The notes under the pieces: generated by a model
Databases searched by the model: none
What the model saw: only the letters and a program-made list of their open reading frames with translations
What the model was told of the DNA's origin: nothing
Translations under genes and position numbers: made by a program
Shown here: one piece after another, positions 51,774 to 60,451 of the stretch
How the letters are laid out: each line of letters starts with the position of its first letter
How positions within the stretch are numbered: position 1 is the first letter of the stretch
Origin: Methylobacterium nodulans ORS 2060
GTDB taxonomy: Bacteria > Pseudomonadota > Alphaproteobacteria > Rhizobiales > Beijerinckiaceae
Assembly (NCBI RefSeq): GCF_000022085.1
Contig: NC_011894.1
Coordinates: forward strand, 2,445,501-2,509,500
Length of the DNA stretch: 64,000 nucleotides
Direction: 5' to 3'

Positions 51774-52397
51774 ATGATCAAGCGCTCGCTCGCCGCTGCT
51801 GCGGTCTTCACCATCGGGCTGGCCACTGTCGCACAAGCGAATCTCACGCTGAACCAACCGGCCCCGCCGTCCTCTCAGCCCAGTGCTCAGACCGAACCCA
51901 CCCTCACGCAGACACCGATTCGCACCGCACCGCGGGCCTACGCTGAGGTGAAGACCCTCGCCCCCGTGACGCAGAGCGATGCCGACGAGCAGCCCCAAGC
52001 CAGCAAGGCCGCTCCGCGCGTGATCGCCCTGCCCCGTGCGGACGCGCCGAACCAGGGCTACGTGGCTCAGGCCCCGACGGCGGCGCCGGCCAGAGGGCCT
52101 CAGCCCGAGCGCCTGTCGCAGGTCGAGCCAACGGCCCCTGTACAGGAACCCACCGCCGACGAGCCGCCGGCGCCGCGTAGGACCCGTACCCCGGAGAGGG
52201 AGGTTGTGGAGGCTCCGTCCGACTATCGCCGGACGAACCGCCCGGTCGGCTATCGCACGGCGAAATGGGATGGAGGCGGGGGTGCGACCTGGAAAACCGG
52301 GCGGGATGCCTACGGGTTCGAGGGAACCATCGGCGGCTGCCGTTTCGTCGGGTTCAGCGGTCCGCATGGCTTCAAGCTCGACAGGACTTGCCGGTAG
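51774..52397 (+). CDS. Exported proline- and alanine-rich protein
   Basis: This 207-residue protein has a signal peptide (MIKRSLAAAAVFTIGLATVA, cut near AQA). A long disordered Pro/Gln/Thr-rich region (about 25-145) follows, and then a compact C-terminal domain RPVGYRTAKWDGGGGATWKT to GGCRFVGFSGPHGFKLDRTC with two cysteines. The C-terminal part may be a small folded domain; no family is recognised. Location is probably periplasmic. Confidence 0.65.
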   Translation: MIKRSLAAAAVFTIGLATVAQANLTLNQPAPPSSQPSAQTEPTLTQTPIRTAPRAYAEVKTLAPVTQSDADEQPQASKAAPRVIALPRADAPNQGYVAQAPTAAPARGPQPERLSQVEPTAPVQEPTADEPPAPRRTRTPEREVVEAPSDYRRTNRPVGYRTAKWDGGGGATWKTGRDAYGFEGTIGGCRFVGFSGPHGFKLDRTCR

Positions 52398-52807
52398 TCC
52401 CGAACGACCGCGTCGACCTGCTCGAACTTGCACATCTCGTCGATGGTGGGGGCGGGCAAGCCGGCAATGTAGGGCCGCGGGCCGGGCACCCACGTCACGC
52501 GCCTCGCGCACTGGCGGCGCCGCCGTCTCGACCCTCGCCTCCGGCCTGAATCAGGGCATGGTGGCTGGCCAGCTCACAGCTCCCTTCGAGGATAGTGGGT
52601 GAGGGCAAGTCAATTGAGCTCGTGCATCGGGGCGGGGTCCCGATGGACCGACAGGCAAGGCCGTCGCCTATCAAGCCCCACACCTCATGAGGGCAACGGC
52701 GCCGGTTGCCGTGCTGGCATTCTATAACAGCGGCTTCGGCGCGTTCTCGCCGTGCAGTTTGGTAGCCGCACCCCTTGACCTTTCAGCTGAATTGGCCGGC
52801 ATCAACG
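52398..52807. other. Stretch without a supported gene
   Basis: A reverse frame (ending in TIDEMCKFEQVDAVVRD) is suggestive but has no clear start or family. The right end abuts the tRNA fragment. Confidence 0.35.
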
Positions 52808-52854
52808 TTCTTCTAATCTGTAGGTCCTGGGTTCGAGTCCCAGCGCGCTTACCA
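52808..52854 (+). other. 3' half of a tRNA gene (likely tRNA-Arg TCT), possible attachment site
   Basis: From TTCTAA (anticodon loop) the sequence has a correct T arm (CTGGGTTCGAGTCCCAG), a seven-base acceptor half CGCGCTT, discriminator A and an encoded CCA (52852-52854). No matching 5' half (AAGCGCG, D arm) exists upstream. Such 3' fragments are left by elements that integrate into tRNA genes. Confidence 0.7.
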
Positions 52855-53454
52855 AATCTTCCAAATGAACCAGCAACTTATACCAACGGGCCTTGGAGAT
52901 GACCGTCGGTTCCGGTCTCGGACGGTATGAGTTCGCCACCGGCTGCGCCGACCCTGACGGATGAAACCGGCCGCGAGGGCGCGCCCCATGGCAGCCAACC
53001 CCGGCCCTCATGCTGAGGCGCTCCTGGCGATCGAAGATCGCACGGAGCCTCTGGCCGGCATCAGCCGGCACGCACGCCTGACCGCTGGTCCGAGGCTCTG
53101 GCGGGATGGGAGCACCGGTCCGGCGTGCTTCGAGGCTCCTTCGGAGCACCTCAGCATGAGGAGCGGGGCGGCTGCCACGCCGGTCAGGTTCTATTGAGAG
53201 GGTCCGCGCTCATGGGCGGCGTCCGTCTGCAGATGAGCAATCGAGGCACCCCGGGGCAGGGTGAGGTGGGAGAGGGCGGATTTGCAGGACGCTGACACAG
53301 GCGCGCTTGCGTCATCGGCGACCACGACGTGCGAAATCCGGTTTGTCTCGGCGCAGAATCCGCAATTCGCCGTTGCGCTGCGAAATTCGGTATGCCACCC
53401 ATTATCAGCAAGTAAGGCAGTTGATTCGCGGTATGCTCCACCGGAGAACTACCA
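52855..53454. other. Stretch without a supported gene
   Basis: No family features. The bases from 53290 to 53454 are less GC-rich and may hold the promoter of the PilZ gene. Confidence 0.4.
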
Positions 53455-53721
53455 ATGAAACGCGGTCCGATCGATGCGCGTGCCATGTTGTCTGATTCCG
53501 GTAAAATCTTAGTCGACTTTCCGCCAGGGCTCGTTTCCTGCGTGTTGCGGGACCTGTCGAGCGCTGGAGCACGCCTGCTGGTGCCGGACGCAATCAGTTT
53601 CCCGGATCGACTGCGCCTCGTTATTGATGCAGAGCGCGAGACGCTTCCCTGCCAAGTCGTCTGGCGCCGCGCGGGTGAGATCGGCGTCGTCTTCACTTGG
53701 GAACTCGGGCCGGCGGCATGA
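53455..53721 (+). CDS. PilZ-domain protein
   Basis: This 88-residue protein begins MKRGPIDARAMLSDSGKILV and has CVLRDLSSAGARLLVPDAIS and CQVVWRRAGEIGVVF, the D-x-S-x-x-G and strand pattern of single PilZ domains. The RxxxR half of the c-di-GMP site is not obvious, so binding is uncertain. CGGAGAA precedes the ATG. Confidence 0.78.
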   Translation: MKRGPIDARAMLSDSGKILVDFPPGLVSCVLRDLSSAGARLLVPDAISFPDRLRLVIDAERETLPCQVVWRRAGEIGVVFTWELGPAA

Positions 53722-54071
53722 TTGGCACGGGATGAACGGATCGGGATCGTCACCTCGCACCAGGAGCGGCTGCAGGATTGGCGCGCTCCGCCTCGTATGA
53801 CGAGGCTGAGCGCGCTGCCGGCAAATAGATCCGTGAGGCGGGCGAGGGTCACGTGCTCATCCGGCAACTGCACTTGTGATCCAGATATCGGCGACGGTTT
53901 TCAACCGCTTCGCCAGGGACGCTGGATTGCGCAGCTTGCAGCGGCGTGATTGGGCGGTGCGCATATCAAGCATAGATGGCGCGATCGTCTCCGGATGTCC
54001 GGAGATATTGCATCGACTAAAGATAGGCCAAGTGACAAGCGGCCGATTGCATTGGAAGCGGGCAGGAAGAA
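53722..54071. other. Stretch without a supported gene
   Basis: No recognised features apart from an AT-richer end that probably carries the promoter of the gene at 54072. Confidence 0.4.
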
Positions 54072-54356
54072 ATGGTGCATACCAAACATGCCGCCACCGT
54101 TCAGGTCTATATGAATGTAATGCGGGAGGCGATCGAGACTTTACCTTACGCTAATGAGACAGGAAAGCTCGACGATTTTGCGAGGGTCTGCCATGCTCTT
54201 CGGCAGAATGCTATTAGCGTTTTGACGAGCTATCTCATCAATGCGCCGGAGAAGGTTGGGGGGCCACAGGTTGCGAACCGGGTTCTGGCGGAGATCGTGA
54301 CCATGCTGGGTCTGCCCGATGATGAGCCCTCCCTTGTCTCCATCCAGCGTCACTGA
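54072..54356 (+). CDS. Small hypothetical helical protein
   Basis: This 94-residue protein begins MVHTKHAATVQVYMNVMREA and is predicted to be helical; GGPQVANRVLAEIVTMLGLP is near the end. AGGAAG precedes the ATG. No family is recognised. Confidence 0.5.
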   Translation: MVHTKHAATVQVYMNVMREAIETLPYANETGKLDDFARVCHALRQNAISVLTSYLINAPEKVGGPQVANRVLAEIVTMLGLPDDEPSLVSIQRH

Positions 54357-54793
54357 AGCCGCCATGCCGCCCGCCAAGCTGTCGATCACGTGGGAGCGGG
54401 TCGGTGCGCGGAGTCAGAATCCGCCACTGCGGAGGCCGGCGCTTGGTCCGCCGATCTCGCTCATGCCCATGCGTATGCGGCTTGCTTGCCGCCCACGCGG
54501 GCGTTGACGCCGACCTCTCCGCTCGACCGTTCCATTCACGTCACGGCATGCATCTCCCCGAGAAGCATGCATGATGCGCTCCGTCCGATCGGGAGGTCCC
54601 GCACAGCGGCGGCATCCATGCCGCCTGCCGATAGGCGCTGGTCACAGGCGCCTGTTTTCCCCGAACCGGAATCGGGTCGGCCAAGCAAGAAACGATAAAT
54701 ATCAATCGATTGTGCGCCTTCGAACGCTCGATGTTTGTATTGAACCGTACTGACACGCTTTCGCCTCAATGAGGTTGCTGTCTGGAAGGTGCC
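54357..54793. other. Stretch without a supported gene
   Basis: GCATGCAT near 54544 and GCATGCATGATGC near 54563 form a weak dyad. AT-rich bases around 54690-54760 are the likely promoter of the gene at 54794. Confidence 0.4.
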
Positions 54794-55033
54794 ATGACTG
54801 AGCCGACTGCTTTCGAGATCCGAATCGCGACGTGCCAGACGCACAGCATCCTGCGCGCCCCGACCGAGCGTGAGGTGGCCATGAAGGCGGAATCCCTCGT
54901 CCGAAGGGTTCATGAACGCGGCGAGCTGGTCGGCTTCAGCATTACGGGACCAAGCAGGGCCGCCATCGGCCGCATCAAGGCCTATCTTGAACAGATCCTG
55001 ATCGAGGTCGAGCGCCTGAGCGCTCGACTGTGA
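54794..55033 (+). CDS. Small hypothetical protein
   Basis: This 79-residue protein begins MTEPTAFEIRIATCQTHSIL and ends with a helix IKAYLEQILIEVERLSARL. GGAAGGTG precedes the ATG. The strand-then-helix pattern suggests a compact fold; no family is recognised. Confidence 0.5.
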   Translation: MTEPTAFEIRIATCQTHSILRAPTEREVAMKAESLVRRVHERGELVGFSITGPSRAAIGRIKAYLEQILIEVERLSARL

Positions 55034-55347
55034 TTGTCGTTCGAGAGGGCTCGCCCGAACCGGTGATGCAGTGGTCGGCGCGCGATCCGGTCCAGACTCG
55101 CCCGCGCTTCCGCCGCTGACCAGCCTGTCCGGCGTCGGATGGCGTGAAGGCACTGACCGCTTGGGACCCGAGCAGCTGATGCGGAGACTGCGGCTCCTGG
55201 CGCCCACAGGTCTTGGCCGGGTGCGATGTACCAGCGGAAGAGAGAAGAACAGGACGGAACCTTCGGGTGTCGCGGCCACACGTGCAGGGTCTGCCCGTTG
55301 CATTGCAGCAGACGTTGAAGCCGAGGCCCGCGATCATGCCGCCGCGC
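55034..55347. other. Stretch without a supported gene
   Basis: No recognised features on either strand. Confidence 0.4.
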
Positions 55348-55551
55348 CTATGACGTGATGTTCTGGATCCAGGGCTGGTCGGTCGGCGAGCGCAGGCGCT
55401 CGGGCTTCCAGGTGTCGCAGCTGGCACCATCGAAGCTGCGCAGCGCCGTTTCAGCCGTGCGAGATCGTTCCGCCGAATCGGGGCAATGCAGGTCTCGTCC
55501 GATCAAGCGCGCCTCTATCGAAAGACGCAGGATGAACAGGGGCGGGCTCAT
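55348..55551 (-). CDS. Possible small hypothetical protein
   Basis: This 67-residue frame begins MSPPLFILRLSIEARLIGRD and ends RSPTDQPWIQNITS. AAGGGGCGG precedes the ATG. The composition is natural but no family is recognised. Confidence 0.4.
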   Translation of the reverse strand: MSPPLFILRLSIEARLIGRDLHCPDSAERSRTAETALRSFDGASCDTWKPERLRSPTDQPWIQNITS

Positions 55552-55925
55552 CCGCCCCTTCAGGCGACGGAAGCGGAGAGGACGGCGCTGTTCATGATAC
55601 GGAGATCCACCAGGGTATGTGCGCGCATGGGCATTGGTGCGGCCGCCGTGCCGCTCTGCTTGCGGGTTCGGGCACAGCCCCTGGTCATGCGCGTCAATCC
55701 ACGTCTCGCTGACACGGGCGTCCCCGTGTTCGGCGGCGAGGCCGCCGTGCTCCGCACTATGAAGAGTCTGGAGACGCCGTGCGACACGTCGTGACGGAGA
55801 CCCGCTCCGTCGCGGAGGCCGGTCGAATCGGCGAGGCCGACGCCCGCCCGGCCGCCGAGAAGGCCGGTACCTGCCCGAAGCTCCTCGCCGATCCGTAATC
55901 CTCAGCCGCAGAAAGGAGATCCGCC
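55552..55925. other. Stretch without a supported gene
   Basis: Short frames on both strands are of doubtful value. The last bases hold the strong ribosome site of the gene at 55926. Confidence 0.4.
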
Positions 55926-56174
55926 ATGAGACACGCTCAGATCCTGCGACACGTGCTGATCCTGGTCGGCTTCGTCGCTGGCCTCGCCGCCCTCTCGCCG
56001 AGCCCGGCTGGCGCCGTGGTCTGCGCCCGTGGCGTATATCGGGCCGGCTGCGTTGGTCCGGGGGGCTCGGTCGCTGTCCGGCGGGGCATCTACGGCCCAC
56101 GGCGCGTCGTGGTGCGGCGGGGCTATTACCGGCCGCGCACGGTGGTTTACCGGCGCGGCTTCCGCCGCTGGTGA
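55926..56174 (+). CDS. Small exported basic protein
   Basis: This 82-residue protein has a signal peptide (LRHVLILVGFVAGLAALSPS, cut near AGA) and a mature part with two Cys and a run of Arg, Val, Tyr and Gly (RRGYYRPRTVVYRRGFRRW). AAAGGAG precedes the ATG. Short Arg/Tyr-rich exported proteins of this kind are common in Methylobacterium and relatives; their function is unknown. Confidence 0.65.
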   Translation: MRHAQILRHVLILVGFVAGLAALSPSPAGAVVCARGVYRAGCVGPGGSVAVRRGIYGPRRVVVRRGYYRPRTVVYRRGFRRW

Positions 56175-56192
56175 GGAGGAGCCGAGGGCGCC

Positions 56193-56723
56193 TTGATCCT
56201 CCGAGCGACCGCGGGGCTCTTCGCGCTCGCGGGCCTGACCGTGGCGGCGCTCTATGCCGGGCTCGCCCATGCGGAGCTGCGCGTCACCACGGGCCCGCCC
56301 GGGAGCGCGATCCATCGCCTGATCTCGACCTTCGCGGCGGCGAACGCGCGGCTGCATCCGCGCGTGCGCCTCGTCCCGGTGGAGGAGAGCGGCCTCGCGT
56401 CGAACGCGAAGGCCTTGGAGGAGGGGCGGGTCGACCTCGCCGTGATCCGCAGCGATCTTCCGCCGCCGGCGAACGGGCAGACCGTCGCGATCTTGCGTCG
56501 TGACGTGGTCGCCTTGGTGCTGCCGCCGCACAGCCCCGTCACCACCCTCGGCCACCTCGCCGGCCGGGCGGTTGCTATCCCGACGGGCCCGTTCCAGGAC
56601 GACGATGCCCGGCTCCTCGACGCATTGCTCGATTATGTCGGTGTACCGGCCTCCCGGGTTGAGCGGCTCTTCGTCGGGCCTAGTGGCGAGTTCGGCTCTA
56701 AAGCTCCGGCCCCGAGTGCGTGA
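56193..56723 (+). pseudogene. N-terminal half of a TAXI-type solute-binding protein
   Basis: The frame, opening with TTG, has a signal segment (LFALAGLTVAALYAGLAHAE) and then RVTTGPPGSAIHRLISTFAA, VRLVPVEESGLASNAKALEE and GRVDLAVIRSDLP, the start of a TAXI-family binding protein. Similarity ends near residue 168 (VGVPASRVERLF), where the full protein needs over 250 more residues. The missing C-terminal half has a counterpart on the other strand at 50112-50845. Confidence 0.75.
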
Positions 56724-56765
56724 GCGCGGGATCGCGGTCTCAGGAGGCGCGGGTGACGTCGGCCT

Positions 56766-58142
56766 TCAAGACGAGTCTCTTCCGGCTCGCAGCACCTCGA
56801 AGAAGTCTGCGTCCCCCATCTGCCCGCCCTTCAGCACGAGTTCCAGGCCGTCATAGGTCGCGTCATCCGCGTAGGCCCGGCAGAGCGGAGCACCGGGTGC
56901 AAGGGCGGCGGCGATTTCGAGGGCCTTGATCCCGAGCGCTCCCATCACCTCCCCGGAACTGTCGCCGCCCGCCACCGCCACCCGCCGCACGGACGAGCAG
57001 GCGATGATCCGGCGCATCACCTCGGCGAGCGCCGCGCCGACCTGGCGGGCCGCCTCACCACGCGAGAGACCAGCCTCGGCCGCCGTGGCGTCGAACCCGG
57101 TGACGGCGGGATCGTCCGGGCCCTCGGCACTGAAGACGATGGGGCTGACCCCGTCTGCGATCGCGCGCGTGGCGACCGCCGTCACGCGGGCAATCTCGTC
57201 ATCCCGGCTCGCGTCTCGCAGCGCCCGGGCGAGGTCGAGGCGCTCGGTGAGGAAGCCCGCTGCCCGCGCCCGAGCGAGCTGCTCCGCGGTGCCCGGCGAG
57301 CAACTGCCGCTCACGGCAGCGACGACCGGGGCCGGCGCGAGCGGGGGGAGCGAAGGGATCGCCGGGATCAGACCCTGCGCCCGCCAATGGGCCGCGAGGG
57401 CGTATTGCAGGCCGGAGGACGAGGCGGAGAACACGCCCCCTCCCCGCTCCTCCCAGACGAGCCGCCCGGCCTCCGCCAGGGTCTCCTCGTCGAGGACGTC
57501 GATCAGCACCACCGGCACGTCCGGGCCGGCGAGCGCCGCCCGGCGGCCCGGCGCGGCGCCGGACTTGAGGGCCACGAAGTCGATGAGCTCGATGCGGCGG
57601 GTCGTCTGCCGGCCGAGGTGGCGGCGCAGATCCGCCTCCCGCATCGGCGTGACCGGGTGGCGCGCCATGGTCGGGTGCCGGTCGAGCCGGTAGCCGACGC
57701 CGTCCGCCACCGCGAAGAGGTTGCCGAAGGCCTGGTAGCGCTTCAGGCGCGGTGCGCCGACGATCATCGGGCTCCAGCGTCCCGGCATCAGCCCGACGCC
57801 GATATCGACGGCGCGGCCGATCGAGCCGGTCTCCGGCGAGGAATCGAAGGTCGAGCAGACCTTGTAGTGCAGGATCGGGGCGCCGAGCCGGGCGAGGCCG
57901 GCGAAGAGCCCCGGCAATTCGCGGTCCATCCACTCGGGCGAGCGCCCGCGGGACGAGCCGGCGAGGCCGATGCAGCGCGCATGCGGGAAGCGCGCGAGCC
58001 AGCGCGCGTCCGGGGCCTCCAGGAAGAGCACCGTCGGCACGCCGGCCGCCGTCAGCGCTTCCATGGCATCGGTCGAGCCCGTGAAGTCGTCGCCGTAATA
58101 GGCGAGCAGCAGGCCCTCGGGCCAGGCGCCTGTTCCGCTCAC
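56766..58142 (-). CDS. oiaK: 3-oxo-isoapionate kinase (four-carbon acid sugar kinase family)
   Basis: This 458-residue protein belongs to the DUF1537 sugar-acid kinase family, with LLAYYGDDFTGSTDAMEALT near the N-terminus, CSTFDSSPETGSIGRAVDIG, and a C-terminal nucleotide part with VAVAGGDSSGEVMGALGIKA. In apiose pathways OiaK phosphorylates 3-oxo-isoapionate at O4. It overlaps the oiaX stop by four bases. The assignment to OiaK, rather than to OtnK or DtnK, rests on the RuBisCO-like and ApnO neighbours. Confidence 0.82.
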   Translation of the reverse strand: MSGTGAWPEGLLLAYYGDDFTGSTDAMEALTAAGVPTVLFLEAPDARWLARFPHARCIGLAGSSRGRSPEWMDRELPGLFAGLARLGAPILHYKVCSTFDSSPETGSIGRAVDIGVGLMPGRWSPMIVGAPRLKRYQAFGNLFAVADGVGYRLDRHPTMARHPVTPMREADLRRHLGRQTTRRIELIDFVALKSGAAPGRRAALAGPDVPVVLIDVLDEETLAEAGRLVWEERGGGVFSASSSGLQYALAAHWRAQGLIPAIPSLPPLAPAPVVAAVSGSCSPGTAEQLARARAAGFLTERLDLARALRDASRDDEIARVTAVATRAIADGVSPIVFSAEGPDDPAVTGFDATAAEAGLSRGEAARQVGAALAEVMRRIIACSSVRRVAVAGGDSSGEVMGALGIKALEIAAALAPGAPLCRAYADDATYDGLELVLKGGQMGDADFFEVLRAGRDSS

Positions 58143-59383
58143 CGCCAGAACTCCAGGGCGTCCCTTAAGGCGCCGCTGCCGGAGGCGGCCTCCCGCAGCG
58201 GTACGCCCTGCGCCGCCGCCGTCCAGGCGGCCCGGAACGCCTCGACTCCCGCCGCGACCCCGCCCGGATGACCGAAGATGCCGCCGCCCGCGGTGTGGAT
58301 CAGGTCGGTGCAGCCGAGCGCCGCGTAGGTCTCGGCGGCCTGCAATCCGGTCTGCCCGGAGCTGAACACCGGCATCGCACCCATCCGGGCGTCCGGGCCG
58401 ATCGGCGCCAAGACCGCACGGGCGGCCGCGATCACGCTCTCGTCGGCCTCCGCGAACTTGTTGCGCAGGCCGTTGACGTGCAGGTGGTCGGCCCCGGCGA
58501 GACGCCAGAGCTGCTGCCAGGGCGCGTAGTCGTAGCCGAGGGCCGGGCAGCGGGTGAGCGCCCCCCAGCCGGCTCGGTGGGCGTGGATCGGAAGCTGGCT
58601 ATGGCGGCGGAACTCCTGCACGCCGACGAGGCCGATCGCGTTGAGGCAGAGCATCACGCAGGTGCCCCCTTCCCTCAGCACGAGGTCGTGCCGGCGCCGC
58701 ATCTGGTCGAGGTCGCCGGTGAGGTTGAAGGCCACCATGGCCTTGCGGCCGCGCCGGTCGGCGGCCTCATTCACCACGCGCATGACCGCGCGCACCCGCT
58801 CCTCGAAGGGGCAGCGGGCACCATCGGCCTGCAACTCGTCATCCTTGATGAAGTCGATGTCGCCGGCCACCAGCTCCCGCACCTGCTGGGCGGTCTCCTC
58901 GGCGGACAACCCGATGCTCGGCTTGATGATCGTGCCGATGAGCGGCCCCTGCGCGACCCCCGACAGCGCCCGCGTCCCTTCCACGCCGAAGGCGGGACCC
59001 GTGAAGGGCGCCGTGAAGGAGGGCGGGAGCGACAGCCCGGTCAGGCGTAAACCCGAGACTTGGCCGAGCTCGAACAGGTTGCCCGCGATGGTCGTCCACA
59101 GGTTCGGCAGCGAGGGGCCGAAATTCTCCACCGGCCAGGAGAGTTCGAGGATCGCCCGGGTATAGCGGTCGGACGGCCGCGCACCCGGGAGGCTCGGGCC
59201 TGAGACCGTCTCCAGCACTTCGAGCCGCTCCACGAAGGCACCCGAGCGCTGCTTGAGCTCCGGCGTCTCGGTGGCGAGCGCCACGAAGGTCCCGCTCGAC
59301 TGCTCGCCGGCGATGACCTCCGCGGTCCGGGCCGGGTCGTCGCCGGTCTCCATCCAGTAAGTGGCGTGGACGCGTTCGCGCAT
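58139..59383 (-). CDS. oiaX: RuBisCO-like protein, 3-oxo-isoapionate-4-phosphate transcarboxylase/hydrolase
   Basis: This 414-residue form IV RuBisCO-like protein keeps the active-site Lys154 (TIIKPSIGL) and the carbamate-metal motif DFIKDDE (Lys180 to Glu183). Phosphate-binding loops SSGQTG and TAGGGIFGHPGG are present. In characterised apionate pathways the enzyme turns 3-oxo-isoapionate 4-phosphate into 3-phosphoglycerate and glycolate. The ATG at 59383 fits the family start MRERVHATYWMET. Linkage to oiaK and apnO supports the function. Confidence 0.88.
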   Translation of the reverse strand: MRERVHATYWMETGDDPARTAEVIAGEQSSGTFVALATETPELKQRSGAFVERLEVLETVSGPSLPGARPSDRYTRAILELSWPVENFGPSLPNLWTTIAGNLFELGQVSGLRLTGLSLPPSFTAPFTGPAFGVEGTRALSGVAQGPLIGTIIKPSIGLSAEETAQQVRELVAGDIDFIKDDELQADGARCPFEERVRAVMRVVNEAADRRGRKAMVAFNLTGDLDQMRRRHDLVLREGGTCVMLCLNAIGLVGVQEFRRHSQLPIHAHRAGWGALTRCPALGYDYAPWQQLWRLAGADHLHVNGLRNKFAEADESVIAAARAVLAPIGPDARMGAMPVFSSGQTGLQAAETYAALGCTDLIHTAGGGIFGHPGGVAAGVEAFRAAWTAAAQGVPLREAASGSGALRDALEFWR

Positions 59384-59488
59384 TGGGGTTCTCGTAATCT
59401 GTCCGGGCGGCCCCTCCCCGTCCGGAGCCGAGGCCCGGACCTTGGCGGGAGGAGCCCGGGAAGGGCGGCCACGAAGGGAGACCTCTTG

Positions 59489-59597
59489 CGGCTTCCGTTT
59501 GATCCGTCCGGAGACAAGAGGGCGCGGGATCCTCTCTCCCGAGTGGGAGAGAGGTTTCCCGCGCGCCCTCGTCTCGGAGGGAATCAACCGGAAGCCG
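59489..59597. repeat. Long imperfect inverted repeat between apnO and oiaX
   Basis: About 50 bases on each side pair around the loop GAGT near 59541. Outer arms are CGGCTTCCG ... CGGAAGCCG, middle arms TCCGGAGAC and GTCTCGGAGG, inner arms CCTCTCTCCC and GGGAGAGAGG. It begins two bases after the apnO stop. It may be a MITE-like insertion or an mRNA element that sets the ratio of upstream and downstream expression. Confidence 0.75.
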
Positions 59598-59599
59598 TA

Positions 59600-60430
59600 T
59601 CAGGTAATCCGCCGGATGCTCTCGGCGATCTCGGCCTCATCCAGGCAGCCGAGCCAGTCGTCGCGCATCAGCCGCGGCTTGCCGAACTGGATCGCCTTGT
59701 TGCAGGCGTCCGAGAACACGCCGGGCACCTCCTTGAAGGTGACCGCCGCCAGGATGTTGAGGTGGCCGAGGAGGAAGTCGCGGGCGCATTCCGCCGGTAC
59801 CCCGCGGCGCACGGTCTCGTCCATGGCCTCGCGCATCACGTCGAGGAGCGTGGCGCAGACCGTCTCGGACAGGCCGGGTTCGAGCAGCGCCATCTGCTCG
59901 ACGGTGAGGCGGTAGGAGCGCAGGATCGGTGCCCAGATCGCCTTCGCTACCCGCTCGCCGAGGTCGAAGGCCTCCTCCGGCCCCTGCATCAGGGCGCTGG
60001 TGATCGACTGCTTCGCCGCGATGCCGCCGAAATAGTCGCGCCGGCCCTCCGGGGTGGTCTCGTCGTTGAAGATCGGCGGGTGGCAGGGGTGGGTGACGAA
60101 GTAGGTCAGGTCCGGCCGCTCCGGCAGATGGCCGGCGAAGGGCGCGGCGGCATCGAGGATGACCACCATGGTGCCGGGCTTCAGCTTCGGCGACAGGTCG
60201 TGCGAGACCTTGCCGATCAGGGTGTCGGGCACCGCCAGGATCACCACCTCGGCGCCGTCGAGGGCCGCATCGGCGTCGATGCAGTCGAGGCCGAGCTCGT
60301 CCTTGAGGCGCCGGCGCCCCGCCTCGCCCACCTCCACGTGGGACACGCGGAACTCCGACTTCACGAGGTTGCGGGCGAGCCGCACCCCCATCTTTCCGCC
60401 GGCGCCGAACAGGGCAATTCTCTCGTTCAT
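59600..60430 (-). CDS. apnO: D-apionate oxidoisomerase (phosphogluconate dehydrogenase-like)
   Basis: This 276-residue NAD-dependent protein has the Rossmann motif ALFGAGGKMGVRLARNL and a helical C-terminal domain with EQMALLEPGLSETVCATLLD. THPCHPPIFNDE is typical of the phosphogluconate dehydrogenase C-terminal family to which ApnO belongs. ApnO oxidises and rearranges D-apionate to 3-oxo-isoapionate. The function is inferred from family and from the oiaX/oiaK neighbours. Confidence 0.75.
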   Translation of the reverse strand: MNERIALFGAGGKMGVRLARNLVKSEFRVSHVEVGEAGRRRLKDELGLDCIDADAALDGAEVVILAVPDTLIGKVSHDLSPKLKPGTMVVILDAAAPFAGHLPERPDLTYFVTHPCHPPIFNDETTPEGRRDYFGGIAAKQSITSALMQGPEEAFDLGERVAKAIWAPILRSYRLTVEQMALLEPGLSETVCATLLDVMREAMDETVRRGVPAECARDFLLGHLNILAAVTFKEVPGVFSDACNKAIQFGKPRLMRDDWLGCLDEAEIAESIRRIT

Positions 60431-60451
60431 CTCGTCTCTCCGTATTCGTGT

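Noticed and set aside
52760..52854. A complete tRNA gene
   Set aside because: Only the 3' half can be folded. The bases before the anticodon loop do not pair with the anticodon stem or acceptor stem.
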